Positions 51,690 through 60,034 of a DNA stretch of 64,000 nucleotides are shown one piece after another. The notes beneath the pieces were generated by a model. The model was not told where the DNA came from. It did not search any database and worked only from the letters and a program-made list of their open reading frames with translations. A program made the position numbers and the translations under genes. This DNA is from Anaerolineaceae bacterium (GTDB taxonomy: Bacteria > Chloroflexota > Anaerolineae > Promineifilales > Promineifilaceae), in contig PABI01000128.1 of the NCBI GenBank assembly GCA_002699125.1, positions 26,319-90,318 of the forward strand, given 5' to 3'. Each line of letters begins with the position of its first letter. Position 1 is the stretch's first letter.

Positions 51690-51770
51690 CCGGTAATCGG
51701 TAAACGGTAAACGGTAATCGGTTATAAGTACGGGGCACCGATTACCGATAACGGATAACGGATTACCGGG
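51690..51770. repeat. CGGTAAA heptamer hairpin, nuoJ-nuoK junction
   Basis: CCGGTAATCGGTAAACGGT units on the left arm and ACCGATTACCGATAACGG units on the right arm around ATAAGTACGGGG. Nearly identical in design to the elements at 51101-51190 and 52086-52160. Confidence 0.85.
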
Positions 51771-51778
51771 AGGTAACG

Positions 51779-52087
51779 ATGGCAGAAATACCAATGGAAC
51801 ACGGCCTCATTCTCGCCGGGATGTTGTTTGTCCTGGGGATGATTGGCGTGATTGTGCGGCGCAATATCTTTTTTATTTTGCTGTCAATTGAAATTATGCT
51901 CAACGCTGCCGGGTTGGCCTTCGTGGTGGCCGGGGCGCGCTGGGGGGCAGCGGACGGGCAGGTGATGTTTATTTTTATTCTGGCCATGGCCGCCGCTGAG
52001 GTGTCGGTGGGACTGGCATTAGTGTTGCAACTTTATAACCGTTTTAAAACGGTGGATGTGGATGCGGCGAGTGAGTTGAAGGGGTGA
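51779..52087 (+). CDS. nuoK: NADH-quinone oxidoreductase subunit K
   Basis: 102 residues, three membrane helices, with the conserved Glu in SIEIMLNAAGLAFVV and MAAAEVSVGLALVLQLYNRF near the C-terminus. It is a small antiporter-related membrane subunit. ATG 51779 lies just after the heptamer hairpin and GGGAGGT. The following junction goes straight to nuoN, without nuoL and nuoM. Confidence 0.95.
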   Translation: MAEIPMEHGLILAGMLFVLGMIGVIVRRNIFFILLSIEIMLNAAGLAFVVAGARWGAADGQVMFIFILAMAAAEVSVGLALVLQLYNRFKTVDVDAASELKG

Positions 52088-52160
52088 TCGGTAAACGGTA
52101 ATCCGTTATCGGTGAAGATAGTGTTCACTACCGATTACCGACCACCGATTACCGATTACG
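52086..52160. repeat. CGGTAAA heptamer hairpin, nuoK-nuoN junction
   Basis: GATCGGTAAACGGTAATCC facing ACTACCGATTACCGACC, the third of three consecutive junction elements. It lies exactly where nuoL and nuoM would be expected. Confidence 0.85.
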
Positions 52161-52167
52161 GAGAAGT

Positions 52168-53604
52168 ATGAGTGCGATTGATCTTTTGGCAATAAGTCCG
52201 CTGCTGTTGTTGGCGGCTACGGCCGTTATCGTCATGTTGGTGGCGGCGTTTGGGCGGCGGTCTGGGGTGACGGCCGTTTTGACCCTGGCTGGTCTGGCGG
52301 GGGCATTTTTGACCCTGCCGGTTGTCTGGCCAGAGGTGCCACGGCAGGTGACGCCGCTGCTGGTGGTAGATGGGTATGCCGTTTTTTACCTGGGTTTGCT
52401 GCTGGTCACCAGCTTTGTCGTCACCATCCAGGGGTACAGCTATTTGCAGGCTGCTGCAAGTGATGCCAATGCATTTTATATTTTGCTGCTGTTGGCGACG
52501 TTGGGCACGGCCGTACTGGTCACCAGCAGTCATTTTGCCAGCTTCTTTTTGGGGCTGGAAACGCTCAGCATTTCGCTGTACGGCCTCATTGCCTACACTC
52601 GCACCCAAAAAGAGCGGGTGGAAGCCGGTTTGAAATATTTGATATTGGCGGGCACAACGGCCGCATTTCTCCTGTTTGGCATGGCGCTAATTTATGCCGA
52701 ACTGGGCACGATGCAGCTTACCGAGATTGGGTCTGAAATTGCGGCCGTGCCGCGCAGCCTCATCTTTGTGTTTGGCGTGGGGCTGCTGCTGGTGGGCATT
52801 GCTTTTAAGCTGGCGCTGGTGCCGTTTCATTTGTGGACGCCGGACGTGTACCAGGGCGCACCGGCTCCGGTCACCGGCTTTGTGGCTACCGTTTCCAAAG
52901 GCGGCATGTTTGTCTTGCTGCTGCGTTATTTTAGCGAGTGGGGCTTGCTGGCAGACGGCCGTATCAGCGGCCTCTTCACCATCATTGCCATTGCCTCTAT
53001 GCTGGTGGGGAATTTGCTGGCCGTGCGGCAAGACAATGTCAAGCGCATCCTGGCCTACTCTTCCATTGCCCACCTGGGCTACCTGCTTATTCCTTTTGTG
53101 GCGCTCAACGACCAGACGATGCAGGCCGCGGCGTTTTATTTGGTGGCTTATTTTTTGACGACGCTGTGCGCTTTTGGCGTGGTGGCCCTGCTGTCTGAAC
53201 CGCAGGCGGAACGAGAAGATTTGCAGGATTATGCGGGCTTGTTTTGGCAACGGCCGTATCTCTCTCTCATCTTCATGCTGGCTCTGCTCTCTTTGGCCGG
53301 ACTGCCGCCGCTGGCCGGGCTGGTGGGCAAAATTTATCTGGTTTCGGCTGGGCTGTCGTCCCAGCTTTGGTGGCTGCTGGCGGCGCTGGTGCTGGGCAGT
53401 GTGATTGGCGTTTATTACTACATGCGGGTCATTGTGGTGATGGTGCGTCGCGTAGAGATAGAATCAGAAACGGCCGTTGCCCCTCTCTACCAAACGCCCG
53501 GCGGTTTGGTATTGGTGATTTTAGCGCTGCTGCTGGTTGCTTTGGGCCTGTATCCCACGCCGCTGATTGCGTTGATTACGGCCGTTATCCCTAGCCTTGC
53601 CTGA
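52168..53604 (+). CDS. nuoN: NADH-quinone oxidoreductase subunit N
   Basis: 478 residues, about 14 membrane helices, with the antiporter-family core: LETLSISLYGLIAYTRTQKE, ALVPFHLWTPDVYQGAPAPV and RILAYSSIAHLGYLLIPFVA. It is one of the three large proton-pumping subunits. NuoN-type identity is supported by the N-terminal FLTLPVVW region and its position after nuoK. It ends the nuo run. nuoL and nuoM are not found anywhere in the window. Confidence 0.93.
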   Translation: MSAIDLLAISPLLLLAATAVIVMLVAAFGRRSGVTAVLTLAGLAGAFLTLPVVWPEVPRQVTPLLVVDGYAVFYLGLLLVTSFVVTIQGYSYLQAAASDANAFYILLLLATLGTAVLVTSSHFASFFLGLETLSISLYGLIAYTRTQKERVEAGLKYLILAGTTAAFLLFGMALIYAELGTMQLTEIGSEIAAVPRSLIFVFGVGLLLVGIAFKLALVPFHLWTPDVYQGAPAPVTGFVATVSKGGMFVLLLRYFSEWGLLADGRISGLFTIIAIASMLVGNLLAVRQDNVKRILAYSSIAHLGYLLIPFVALNDQTMQAAAFYLVAYFLTTLCAFGVVALLSEPQAEREDLQDYAGLFWQRPYLSLIFMLALLSLAGLPPLAGLVGKIYLVSAGLSSQLWWLLAALVLGSVIGVYYYMRVIVVMVRRVEIESETAVAPLYQTPGGLVLVILALLLVALGLYPTPLIALITAVIPSLA

Positions 53605-53667
53605 CCACCGTTACAAAAGCCAACCCCTGGCAAATATCTAAACCTATTTTCCCGGAGGTGGGAAACT

Positions 53668-54753
53668 GTGGAACAAGAAATACGACTTTGCACCGCTCCC
53701 GACGGCGTGCGCATTGCCTATGCCACTCTGGGCAGCGGTCCGCCCCTGGTGAAGGCTGCCAACTACCTCACGCACCTGGAGCACGACTGGAATGGACCTG
53801 TTTGGCAGCATTGGCTGCGCGGCCTGGCCCAACATCACACGCTGGTGCGCTACGATGAGCGTGGCAGTGGTTTATCGGATTGGGACGTTACTGAATTCTC
53901 GGTTGACGCCTGGGTGCAGGATTTGGAAACGGTGGTGAATACCCTGGGCCTGGAGCGATTTCCACTGTTGGGCATTTCGCAGGGAACGGCCGTTTCCGTT
54001 GCCTATGCCGTCAAGCATCCTGAAAAAGTAACCCATCTCATTCTGTATGGTGGCTATGCACGCGGCCGTTTTAACCGCGATCTGACCGAAGAAGAAATGT
54101 TGCAAGCCGAAACGATGATCAACGTCATTCGGGCCGGCTGGGGCAACGAAAATCCGGCCTTCCGCCAGCTGTTTAGCACCATGCTCATGCCTGACGGCAC
54201 CGAGGCCCAAATGGCGTGCCTGAATGAGCTGGCCCGCATTTCGGCCACGCCAGAAAATGCGGCGGCGATGGAGCGGGCCTTTTACCAGATTGACGTGACT
54301 GAGCTGGCCGAGCAGGTGACGGTGCCAACGCTGGTGTTACACGGCCGTGCCGATGCCGCCATCCCTTTTGAAGAAGGTCGGCGGCTGGCGGCGCACATCC
54401 CCAATGCCCGCTTTGTGCCGCTGGAGAGCCGCAACCACATCTTGCTGGCAGACGAGCCGGCCTGGGACCGTTTCCTGGCGGAAATTCACGCGTTTCTGGG
54501 CGTGATCGGGTCAGAAGGGGAAACGGCCGAACCGGCACAACTTTTCCCCGAACTGACGCCGCGCGAGGTGGATGTTCTGGAACTGATAGCCCAGGGTGTT
54601 AGCAATGAGGCCATCGCCAAACAGTTGGTGGTCACACCAAAAACGGTGCGCAACTATGTTTCTCGTATTTATAGCAAATTGTCTGTGGGCCGCCGTGCTG
54701 AGGCCATTGTTCTGGCCCGCGAAGCAGGATTAGGACAGCAGGGAGCGAGTTGA
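53668..54753 (+). CDS. Alpha/beta hydrolase fused to LuxR-type helix-turn-helix
   Basis: 361 residues. Residues 1-280 form an alpha/beta hydrolase: RYDERGSGLSDW (oxyanion-side loop), LLGISQGTAVSVAYA (nucleophile elbow GISQG, Ser about 108), VLHGRADAAIPFEEGRR (acid) and ESRNHILLADEP (His). Residues about 292-352 are a LuxR_C domain: ELTPREVDVLELIAQGVSNE then AIAKQLVVTPKTVRNYVSRI. The fusion suggests a ligand-hydrolysing or ligand-sensing transcription factor. GTG 53668 follows GGAGGTGGGA. It lies directly after nuoN. Confidence 0.9.
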   Translation: MEQEIRLCTAPDGVRIAYATLGSGPPLVKAANYLTHLEHDWNGPVWQHWLRGLAQHHTLVRYDERGSGLSDWDVTEFSVDAWVQDLETVVNTLGLERFPLLGISQGTAVSVAYAVKHPEKVTHLILYGGYARGRFNRDLTEEEMLQAETMINVIRAGWGNENPAFRQLFSTMLMPDGTEAQMACLNELARISATPENAAAMERAFYQIDVTELAEQVTVPTLVLHGRADAAIPFEEGRRLAAHIPNARFVPLESRNHILLADEPAWDRFLAEIHAFLGVIGSEGETAEPAQLFPELTPREVDVLELIAQGVSNEAIAKQLVVTPKTVRNYVSRIYSKLSVGRRAEAIVLAREAGLGQQGAS

Positions 54754-54772
54754 AGGAAATAATGAAAACGAA

Positions 54773-55663
54773 TTAAGTAGTTGGGCTTGCTTCATGGCTA
54801 TTGCCAGTTTTAGGCTCAACTGTACTGGCCGCGGTATCTGTCCACAAGTCCCGACGCTTGCCCTCCATCAAAATGTAGAGAGCCACCATCCCCACCAAAA
54901 CGAGGATCACGCTTATCAGATACCAGTTGAGCAACCCATTGGTGAAATCTGCGCTGCGCACAAAGGCAGCCACAACGACAAGCAGATGCCACAGGCCGAT
55001 GCTTTGTAGGCCAACTTTCCAGGCGCTCCAACGGCCGTCTCTTGAAATAGCGATGCCACCGACGCCCAAAAGGGCAAACCAGCCGCTCATGATATGGGCC
55101 GTCAGCGGGCTTAAGGTCCACGGCCAAATAGCGATGAGCCAGGCGGCGTTGATGAAGCCGCCAACGGCAAAGAGCAGCAGGACGCCGCCCAAAGAGAGGA
55201 GTGCCCAGCGTGCCACTTTGGGCACGATTACATCACTTTCTTCAGGCGTTCCAGGATCGGCCGACCGGTTTAGCAGCCAGACCAGAGGCACCAGTACGGG
55301 CGTGACGATGTACAGAGCCAGCCACAAAATAAAGGGGAAGTGGGTCAGGTCAAAGATTTCCCAATGAAGAATGGTAGCCAGCAGCATGGCAACCGTGAAG
55401 GTGGTCACCGGCCAAAAGCCAGGTGCCACGCGGTGCCAGCGCTTGCCCAAAATGGCATTGACGAAGAGCCAGGCACCGCCAATGTAACCTGCGCCCATAA
55501 ACATAGCCGTCAGCGGCGGATTGATGGCCCAGGCGAAGTGCTCCCCGGACTGCTCCGGGAAGAAGTAGAGGATAAGAAATGCCAGGGCCAGAAAGGGGAC
55601 CACAATTGTGGCCACGATGCGGGTAAACGGCCGTATTTGGTCTTTGTCCGATTCTTTAAGCAT
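54773..55663 (-). CDS. Polytopic membrane protein, unknown function
   Basis: 296 residues with eight predicted hydrophobic segments (for example TRIVATIVVPFLALAFLILY and LLSLGGVLLLFAVGGFINAA) and a polar C-terminal tail. The layout resembles small conserved membrane proteins of unknown role. ATG 55663 lacks a strong ribosome-binding site. It is convergent with the hydrolase gene and followed upstream on its strand by the terminator at 55725-55756. Confidence 0.7.
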   Translation of the reverse strand: MLKESDKDQIRPFTRIVATIVVPFLALAFLILYFFPEQSGEHFAWAINPPLTAMFMGAGYIGGAWLFVNAILGKRWHRVAPGFWPVTTFTVAMLLATILHWEIFDLTHFPFILWLALYIVTPVLVPLVWLLNRSADPGTPEESDVIVPKVARWALLSLGGVLLLFAVGGFINAAWLIAIWPWTLSPLTAHIMSGWFALLGVGGIAISRDGRWSAWKVGLQSIGLWHLLVVVAAFVRSADFTNGLLNWYLISVILVLVGMVALYILMEGKRRDLWTDTAASTVEPKTGNSHEASPTT

Positions 55664-55724
55664 ATAAAATATCTACTCCTTGTAGTTCGTATCGTAGTTC
55701 AACAATCAACTTTTAACCGTAACA

Positions 55725-55756
55725 GCCCCCAGGCACTTCTGCAAACGCCTGGGGGC
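55725..55756. terminator. GCCCCCAGGC/GCCTGGGGGC hairpin
   Basis: A 10-bp GC-rich stem with a 12-base loop, followed by TTTC on the plus strand. It lies between the ArsM-like gene's 3' side and the membrane protein gene, so on the minus strand it would end the ArsM-like transcript. Confidence 0.7.
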
Positions 55757-55795
55757 TTTCAAATCATTTCGTTCAAGAGTGATGGTCTGAGCTGA

Positions 55796-55843
55796 TTATT
55801 GGCGCGGCTTGATGTTCTGGTTTAGGTGAAGCGCTCTAAACTT
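55796..55843 (-). pseudogene. 3' remnant of a second FAD-linked (BBE-type) oxidase gene
   Basis: On the minus strand the frame ending at 55796-55798 reads K-F-R-A-LHLNQNIKPRQ-stop. The block LHLNQNIKP matches the C-terminal end of BBE-type FAD oxidases such as the neighbouring gene, which ends LFHVNQNIKPTG. The DNA is also similar (AACATCAAGCC in both). This looks like a leftover tail from a deletion or unequal exchange; it overlaps the end of the ArsM-like gene. Confidence 0.5.
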
Positions 55844-56672
55844 CACAGCTCAATTCGTTCATTGCTGCGTACCATTCGTCATCGTTGCGCGCCTTGCGGG
55901 CGCGGAAGTTGATGCCCTTCGTATCGAAGTTGGCGGCGCTGCCTTCTTGCGGGGCACCACTAAACACGTCGGCCCGCCAGGTGATTTCAAAGTCAACAAA
56001 ACCGGCCTGCACCACGACCATCTCTAACTCTGCTTCCAGCAGAGCCCCGGCAATTCAACCGGTCCACAGATCGATCTTGCGTTTGGCGTCCTCCGGCACC
56101 GCTCTCTCCACTAGAATATCGGCAATTTGCAGCCGCCCGCCCGGTTTGAGGACGCGCGCCATCTCCTGTAGGCCAACCAGCTTGTCGGGCATCAAGTTTA
56201 GTACGCCGTTGGAGATGACGACGTCGGCCCAGCCATCGGCAACGGGCAGCGCTTCACCATACCCTTCTCGAAACTCGACCTGGTCCATACCGGCCGCGGC
56301 GGCCGACTGCCGGGCTTTGTTGAGCATGGTGGGGGTCATGTCGACGCCGACGACACGGCCGTTATCACCTACCATCTTGGCCGCAATGAGGCTGTCGATG
56401 CCGGCGCCGCAGCCGATGTCTACCACATGCTCGCCAGGTGTAATTGGGCCCAGACTGAAGGGGTTGCCGGTTCCGGCAAACGACGCAATCGACTGTTCGG
56501 GAATGCCCTCCAGCCACGCGTCTTCATATTCCAGCATTCGGGCCAACGGCCGTCCGGTGTGAAAGTGAAAGCCCTGTTCGGGGGTGCTGGCGACGGCGTC
56601 ATATTCTGCGCGAATGGCGTCGCGCAGTTCGCCTCGCTCAAAATCAAAGGTGGTTTTTTTAAAATTATTCAT
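55836..56672 (-). CDS. ArsM-like SAM methyltransferase with an in-frame TGA (possible selenoprotein or nonsense mutant)
   Basis: The frame is open from ATG 56672 to 55836 except for one TGA at 56055-56057; with it read through the protein is 278 residues. Motif I VVDIGCGAGIDSLIAAKMVG (about 88-107), VGVDMTPTMLNKARQSA and VLKPGGRLQIADILVER identify an arsenite methyltransferase-like enzyme. The TGA stands in DLWTG-X-IAGALLEAE, where family members usually have a conserved Cys. A 7-bp hairpin (56027-56045) starts 9 bases after the TGA with loop TGGAA, suitable in position for a bacterial SECIS. Alternatives are a point nonsense mutation or assembly error. Confidence 0.65.
56027..56045 (-). promoter_or_regulatory. 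Candidate bacterial SECIS hairpin next to in-frame TGA
   Basis: Stem CTCTGC/GCAGAG (56044-56039 and 56033-56028) plus a G-U pair, loop TGGAA, beginning 9 bases downstream of the TGA. Bacterial SECIS elements lie in this range and need a G in the loop, which is present. The stem is short and may be coincidental. Confidence 0.4.
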
Positions 56673-56701
56673 CCGTTTACTCTCCTGGTCAGATACGGTG
56701 T

Positions 56702-58117
56702 CTAACCCGTCGGCTTGATGTTTTGGTTTACGTGGAAGAGATTGTTGGGATCATATTTGGTTTTGACATCCACCAGGCGCTGGTAATTATCGCGGTAGGT
56801 GGCCTGGATGCGATCCTGGCCTTCTTCCATCATAAAGTTGACGTAGCCGCCGCCTTCAGACAAGGGATGCAGCGCCTGCCAATATGCTTTGGCCCACTGG
56901 CTGACGCGTTCGGCATCGGCCGGGTCTTCAGACACACCCACGATGACGCGGGACCAGGTGACATCGCGGAAGCTGAAGGCGGTGTCGTTGCGGCCAACCT
57001 CGTGCACAGCCCCATTGATAGGATAGAGGTGCATGGTGCACAGTTCGGTAGGCAGATTTGAGCCATATTCTTTGTGCAGCTCAATGGCCTCGTCGCCTAA
57101 CTCCTTAACAAAGTCAGCTTTCCAATACCATTGCAGCCTCGGCGGATAGTACAGTTGATCAAACATGTTTTGTAGTGCCGGGAATGGCATCGGTCCGGCC
57201 ATGTCCAGCACCGGCGTGCCTAACTCGCGAATGGGTTTAAAAACTTCTTCGGCTTTATCCATCGGGCCGGTATAGCACCAGGTGATGGCACAGCCGTGAT
57301 GACCATGCAATTTCTCTGGCAGCGGGGAGCCGGTTGGCACGCGATGGAAGCCGAACCAGCCATAAAGGTCTTCGGGTGCATCAACGATAAAGTCGCGATA
57401 CCAGCGCAAAATTTCATCGGCCTGGTCAATAGGCCAAATGATGGGGCCGCCGTATATGGTGTCTACCGGATGGGCCTGGAACAGGAACGAGGTAACGACG
57501 CCAAAGTTGCCGCCGCCGCCACGTACGGCCCAAAAGAGGTCTGCGTTCTCATCTTCGCTGGCGGTGACGAGACGGCCGTCTGCCAGCACCATATCCACCT
57601 CTAGCAAATTATCAATTGTCAGGCCGTACTTGCGCGACAGATAGCCATGGCCGCCGCCCAAAGTCAGGCCGGCCACGCCGGTTGTCGAGATGATGCCGCT
57701 GGGCACCGCCAGACCAAAAGCGTGGCTGGCATGGTCCACTTCGCCTCAGGTGCAGCCGCCCTGCACGCGCACGGTACGCGCCTCAGGATCAACGCGGATG
57801 CCGTTCATGGGGGAGAGGTCAATGACCAGGCCGTCATCTACCAATGCCAGGCCGGCACCATTATGGCCACCGCCGTGGATGGCCAAATCCAGGTCGTTGT
57901 CGCGGGCGAAGTTGACGGCCGTAATCACATCCCCCACGTTTTGGCAGCGCGCAATGAGGGACGGCCGTTTGTCGATCATCGCATTATAAATGGTACGGGC
58001 CTCGTCATAATCCGGGTCGGCCGGGGTGATCAGGTCGCCCCGCAGTGATGTTTGGAAACTCTTAAAAGCTTCTTCGTCTAATTGAACAGCAGTTTTGCTT
58101 TCTATTTCTTTTAACAT
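56702..58117 (-). pseudogene. FAD-linked oxidase (BBE family) interrupted by one TGA
   Basis: Open from ATG 58117 to 56702 apart from TGA at 57746-57748; read through it gives 471 residues, a normal size. Features: LAIHGGGHNGAGLALVDDGL (covalent flavin His region), STTGVAGLTLGGGHGYLSRK, DLFWAVRGGGGNFGVVTSF and the C-terminal BBE end KYDPNNLFHVNQNIKP. The TGA replaces an expected Trp in VQGGCT-X-GEVDHASHAFG, a single TGG to TGA change. The 347 downstream codons are otherwise intact, so the event is recent, tolerated or an assembly error. It lies 29 bases before the ArsM-like gene on the same strand. Confidence 0.7.
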
Positions 58118-58425
58118 GTTCTATCAACTCCTCAAAAGGCGTGCGGCAACGGCCGTTGCATTGCTGAGAGCATTGTTGCGCTGCGGACGCCACTAACTTA
58201 TTCTGCAAATCAAGTGTAGGTAGGCTGGAACAAATTGGCATGAGACCCGTGTCCCCAATTAGTGGATGCCAACTGCTGGTGGACTGAGGACAGCTGTCCC
58301 TTTTGCAGCTTTTGGGAACCGGTATACTCGACGACAGGAGCAACCCCTTTTCTCACTCAATTGTCGAAACGGGAATTCGCCCCTGCTCCTGAGTTGAATT
58401 CCCACTAGGCAACGGGAGGTATCCC
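58118..58425. other. Divergent intergenic region with nested inverted repeats
   Basis: No gene found in 308 bases. One ACGGCCGT lies at 58149. Inverted pairs CAGGAGCA (58335-58342) / TGCTCCTG (58383-58390) and GGGAATTC / GAATTCCC (about 58371 and 58396) lie 40-90 bases before the next gene; they could fold into a 5' leader structure or be operator half-sites. Confidence 0.45.
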
Positions 58426-58989
58426 ATTCGAAATCGTACAGAAATATTGCTCATATTTGTTATGCTCATTGCCGGGATTTTTCTCATAGGGCAAACGATG
58501 CAGCAAGCCAGTGCCCAGATGAGCCACAATCATAAACAGACAATCGCCCATTCAGATCAACCAAATGTTGTTTTAGAAACAGATCCAGATGAAATGAATG
58601 CGCCATCGCTGCGCCCTTCGCGGCTCATTTCCATTCCGTATGGATTTGACACCCCACTGCCTGTCATAAACAGTGGAGGCGAAGTGGTTGCCAGCGGCCA
58701 TGGCGGCTGCACAGACGGGCAGCAGGTGACGATTGCGGTCACTGTGACCCAATCCAGTGCCGTAGCTACAGGGGAGAAAGTGCAAGATTGCACCGGCGAA
58801 GAGCAGAACTGGAGCACCATAGCCACGGTTGACACAGTGGATTCCCTTGCTGCGGGCACGGCCGAAGCGTGCGGCCTGGCTACCACGCGGGATAATGGCA
58901 GCGTGACAGACACGTTTGATTGGTGTGTTGACGTTGATCTGGTTGAGGCTGATATTTCAACTTATCTACCCATTATCATGAAACCCTGA
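58426..58989 (+). CDS. Secreted protein with C-terminal YLPIIMK motif
   Basis: 187 residues with the chosen start. The signal region RNRTEILLIFVMLIAGIFLI is followed by a signal-peptidase-like site (ASAQ). The mature part is rich in Ser/Thr/Val and Cys, and ends STYLPIIMKP, resembling the YLP-type C-terminal signature common on exported Chloroflexota proteins. Start: GGGAGG at 58414-58419 stands six bases before an in-frame ATT at 58426, giving a proper positively charged signal n-region; TTG 58447 and ATG 58462 would truncate it and lack a ribosome-binding site. Confidence 0.65.
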   Translation: MRNRTEILLIFVMLIAGIFLIGQTMQQASAQMSHNHKQTIAHSDQPNVVLETDPDEMNAPSLRPSRLISIPYGFDTPLPVINSGGEVVASGHGGCTDGQQVTIAVTVTQSSAVATGEKVQDCTGEEQNWSTIATVDTVDSLAAGTAEACGLATTRDNGSVTDTFDWCVDVDLVEADISTYLPIIMKP

Positions 58990-59088
58990 GAATGTATGCA
59001 CCTGATATATAACTTTCGATAGAGGTTTTTTGGGCATACGGCCGTTATCTTACTGATGCTGTAAAATTGAATTTAAAAAGAGTAAGTG

Positions 59089-59895
59089 ATGAGCGAAAAA
59101 CATAAACTAATGTGCATCATGGCCCATCCCGACGATGAATCGCTGGGGGTGGGCGGCATTTTGGCCAAATATGCCGACGAAGGTGTGGAAACTTACCTGC
59201 TGACGGCCACGCGCGGCGAGCATGGCTGGTTTGGTCCGGAAGATGAATATCCCGGCCCGGCAGCGCTGGGCCAACGGCGCGAGCAGGAGCTGCACGATGC
59301 TGGCAACGTTTTGGGCCTAAAGGAAATACATTTTCTGGATTATGAGGACGGCCGTCTAGACCAGGCAGACTCAAACGAGGTGATTGCCAAACTGGTAGAC
59401 CATCTGCGGCGGGTACGGCCGCACGTCGTTGTCACCTTTGATCCCTACGGCGCCTACGGCCACCCAGACCACATTGCCATTTGCCAGTTTACCACGGCGG
59501 CTGTTATGGTTGCGGCCAACGCTGATTTTGGCAACGGCCGTTCCCCGCATCAAGTCTCAAAACTTTATTATTATGCCGAAACGCTGGACGCATTAGACAC
59601 CTACGAAGAAGCGTTTGGCGAGCTGGTGATGCAGATCGATGGCGTCGAGCGACGCGCCCCTGGTTGGCCCGCCTGGGCTATTACGACGCGGGTGGATACG
59701 GCCCTTTACCGTGACCAGGTGTGGCAGGCCATTTCTTGCCACCAATCCCAACTGCCTGGTTACCAGGCGCTAAGCGATGAAAAATACCGCCGCTTGTGGG
59801 ACACCCAATCTTTTTACCGTGCCTTCAGCCTGGTTAACGGCGGGCGCGCCGAAGAAGATGACTTGTTTGCCGGTCTGCGCCAGAGAGTTGCTTAA
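59089..59895 (+). CDS. PIG-L/LmbE family zinc deacetylase
   Basis: 268 residues. The metal-binding motif AHPDDESLGVGGILAKY (about 12-28) is the PIG-L hallmark (His-Pro-Asp-Asp-Glu), with a second His in YGHPDHIAICQF (about 122). The family deacetylates N-acetylglucosamine-type or N-acetylcysteine-type conjugates in the cytosol; substrate unknown. ATG 59089 was preferred to GTG 59086. A possible promoter region with TTGGGC...TAAAAT lies upstream and includes ACGGCCGT. Confidence 0.88.
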   Translation: MSEKHKLMCIMAHPDDESLGVGGILAKYADEGVETYLLTATRGEHGWFGPEDEYPGPAALGQRREQELHDAGNVLGLKEIHFLDYEDGRLDQADSNEVIAKLVDHLRRVRPHVVVTFDPYGAYGHPDHIAICQFTTAAVMVAANADFGNGRSPHQVSKLYYYAETLDALDTYEEAFGELVMQIDGVERRAPGWPAWAITTRVDTALYRDQVWQAISCHQSQLPGYQALSDEKYRRLWDTQSFYRAFSLVNGGRAEEDDLFAGLRQRVA

Positions 59896-60034
59896 TTTAT
59901 GCCTGTTTTGTATCGGCCGTTTATATCGTGATACATTGTCTTTCTCTATCTTCTTGAGACCATAAGCTTACGCTCCAAAACATTTCAAAACAATGAAGGA
60001 AGAATGAAGAATTGAATAGGAGGTAATGTTACCT

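Noticed and set aside
51101..52160. Possible CRISPR array made of the CGGTAAA elements
   Set aside because: The three elements are separated by nuoJ and nuoK, and the units are 7 bp in tandem with inverted arms, not spaced repeats.
55836..58117. Use of a genetic code in which TGA means Trp
   Set aside because: Many well-supported genes here end in TGA with tight downstream starts (for example the 27262 and 11622 overlaps), so TGA is a normal stop; the ArsM-like case would also need Cys, not Trp.
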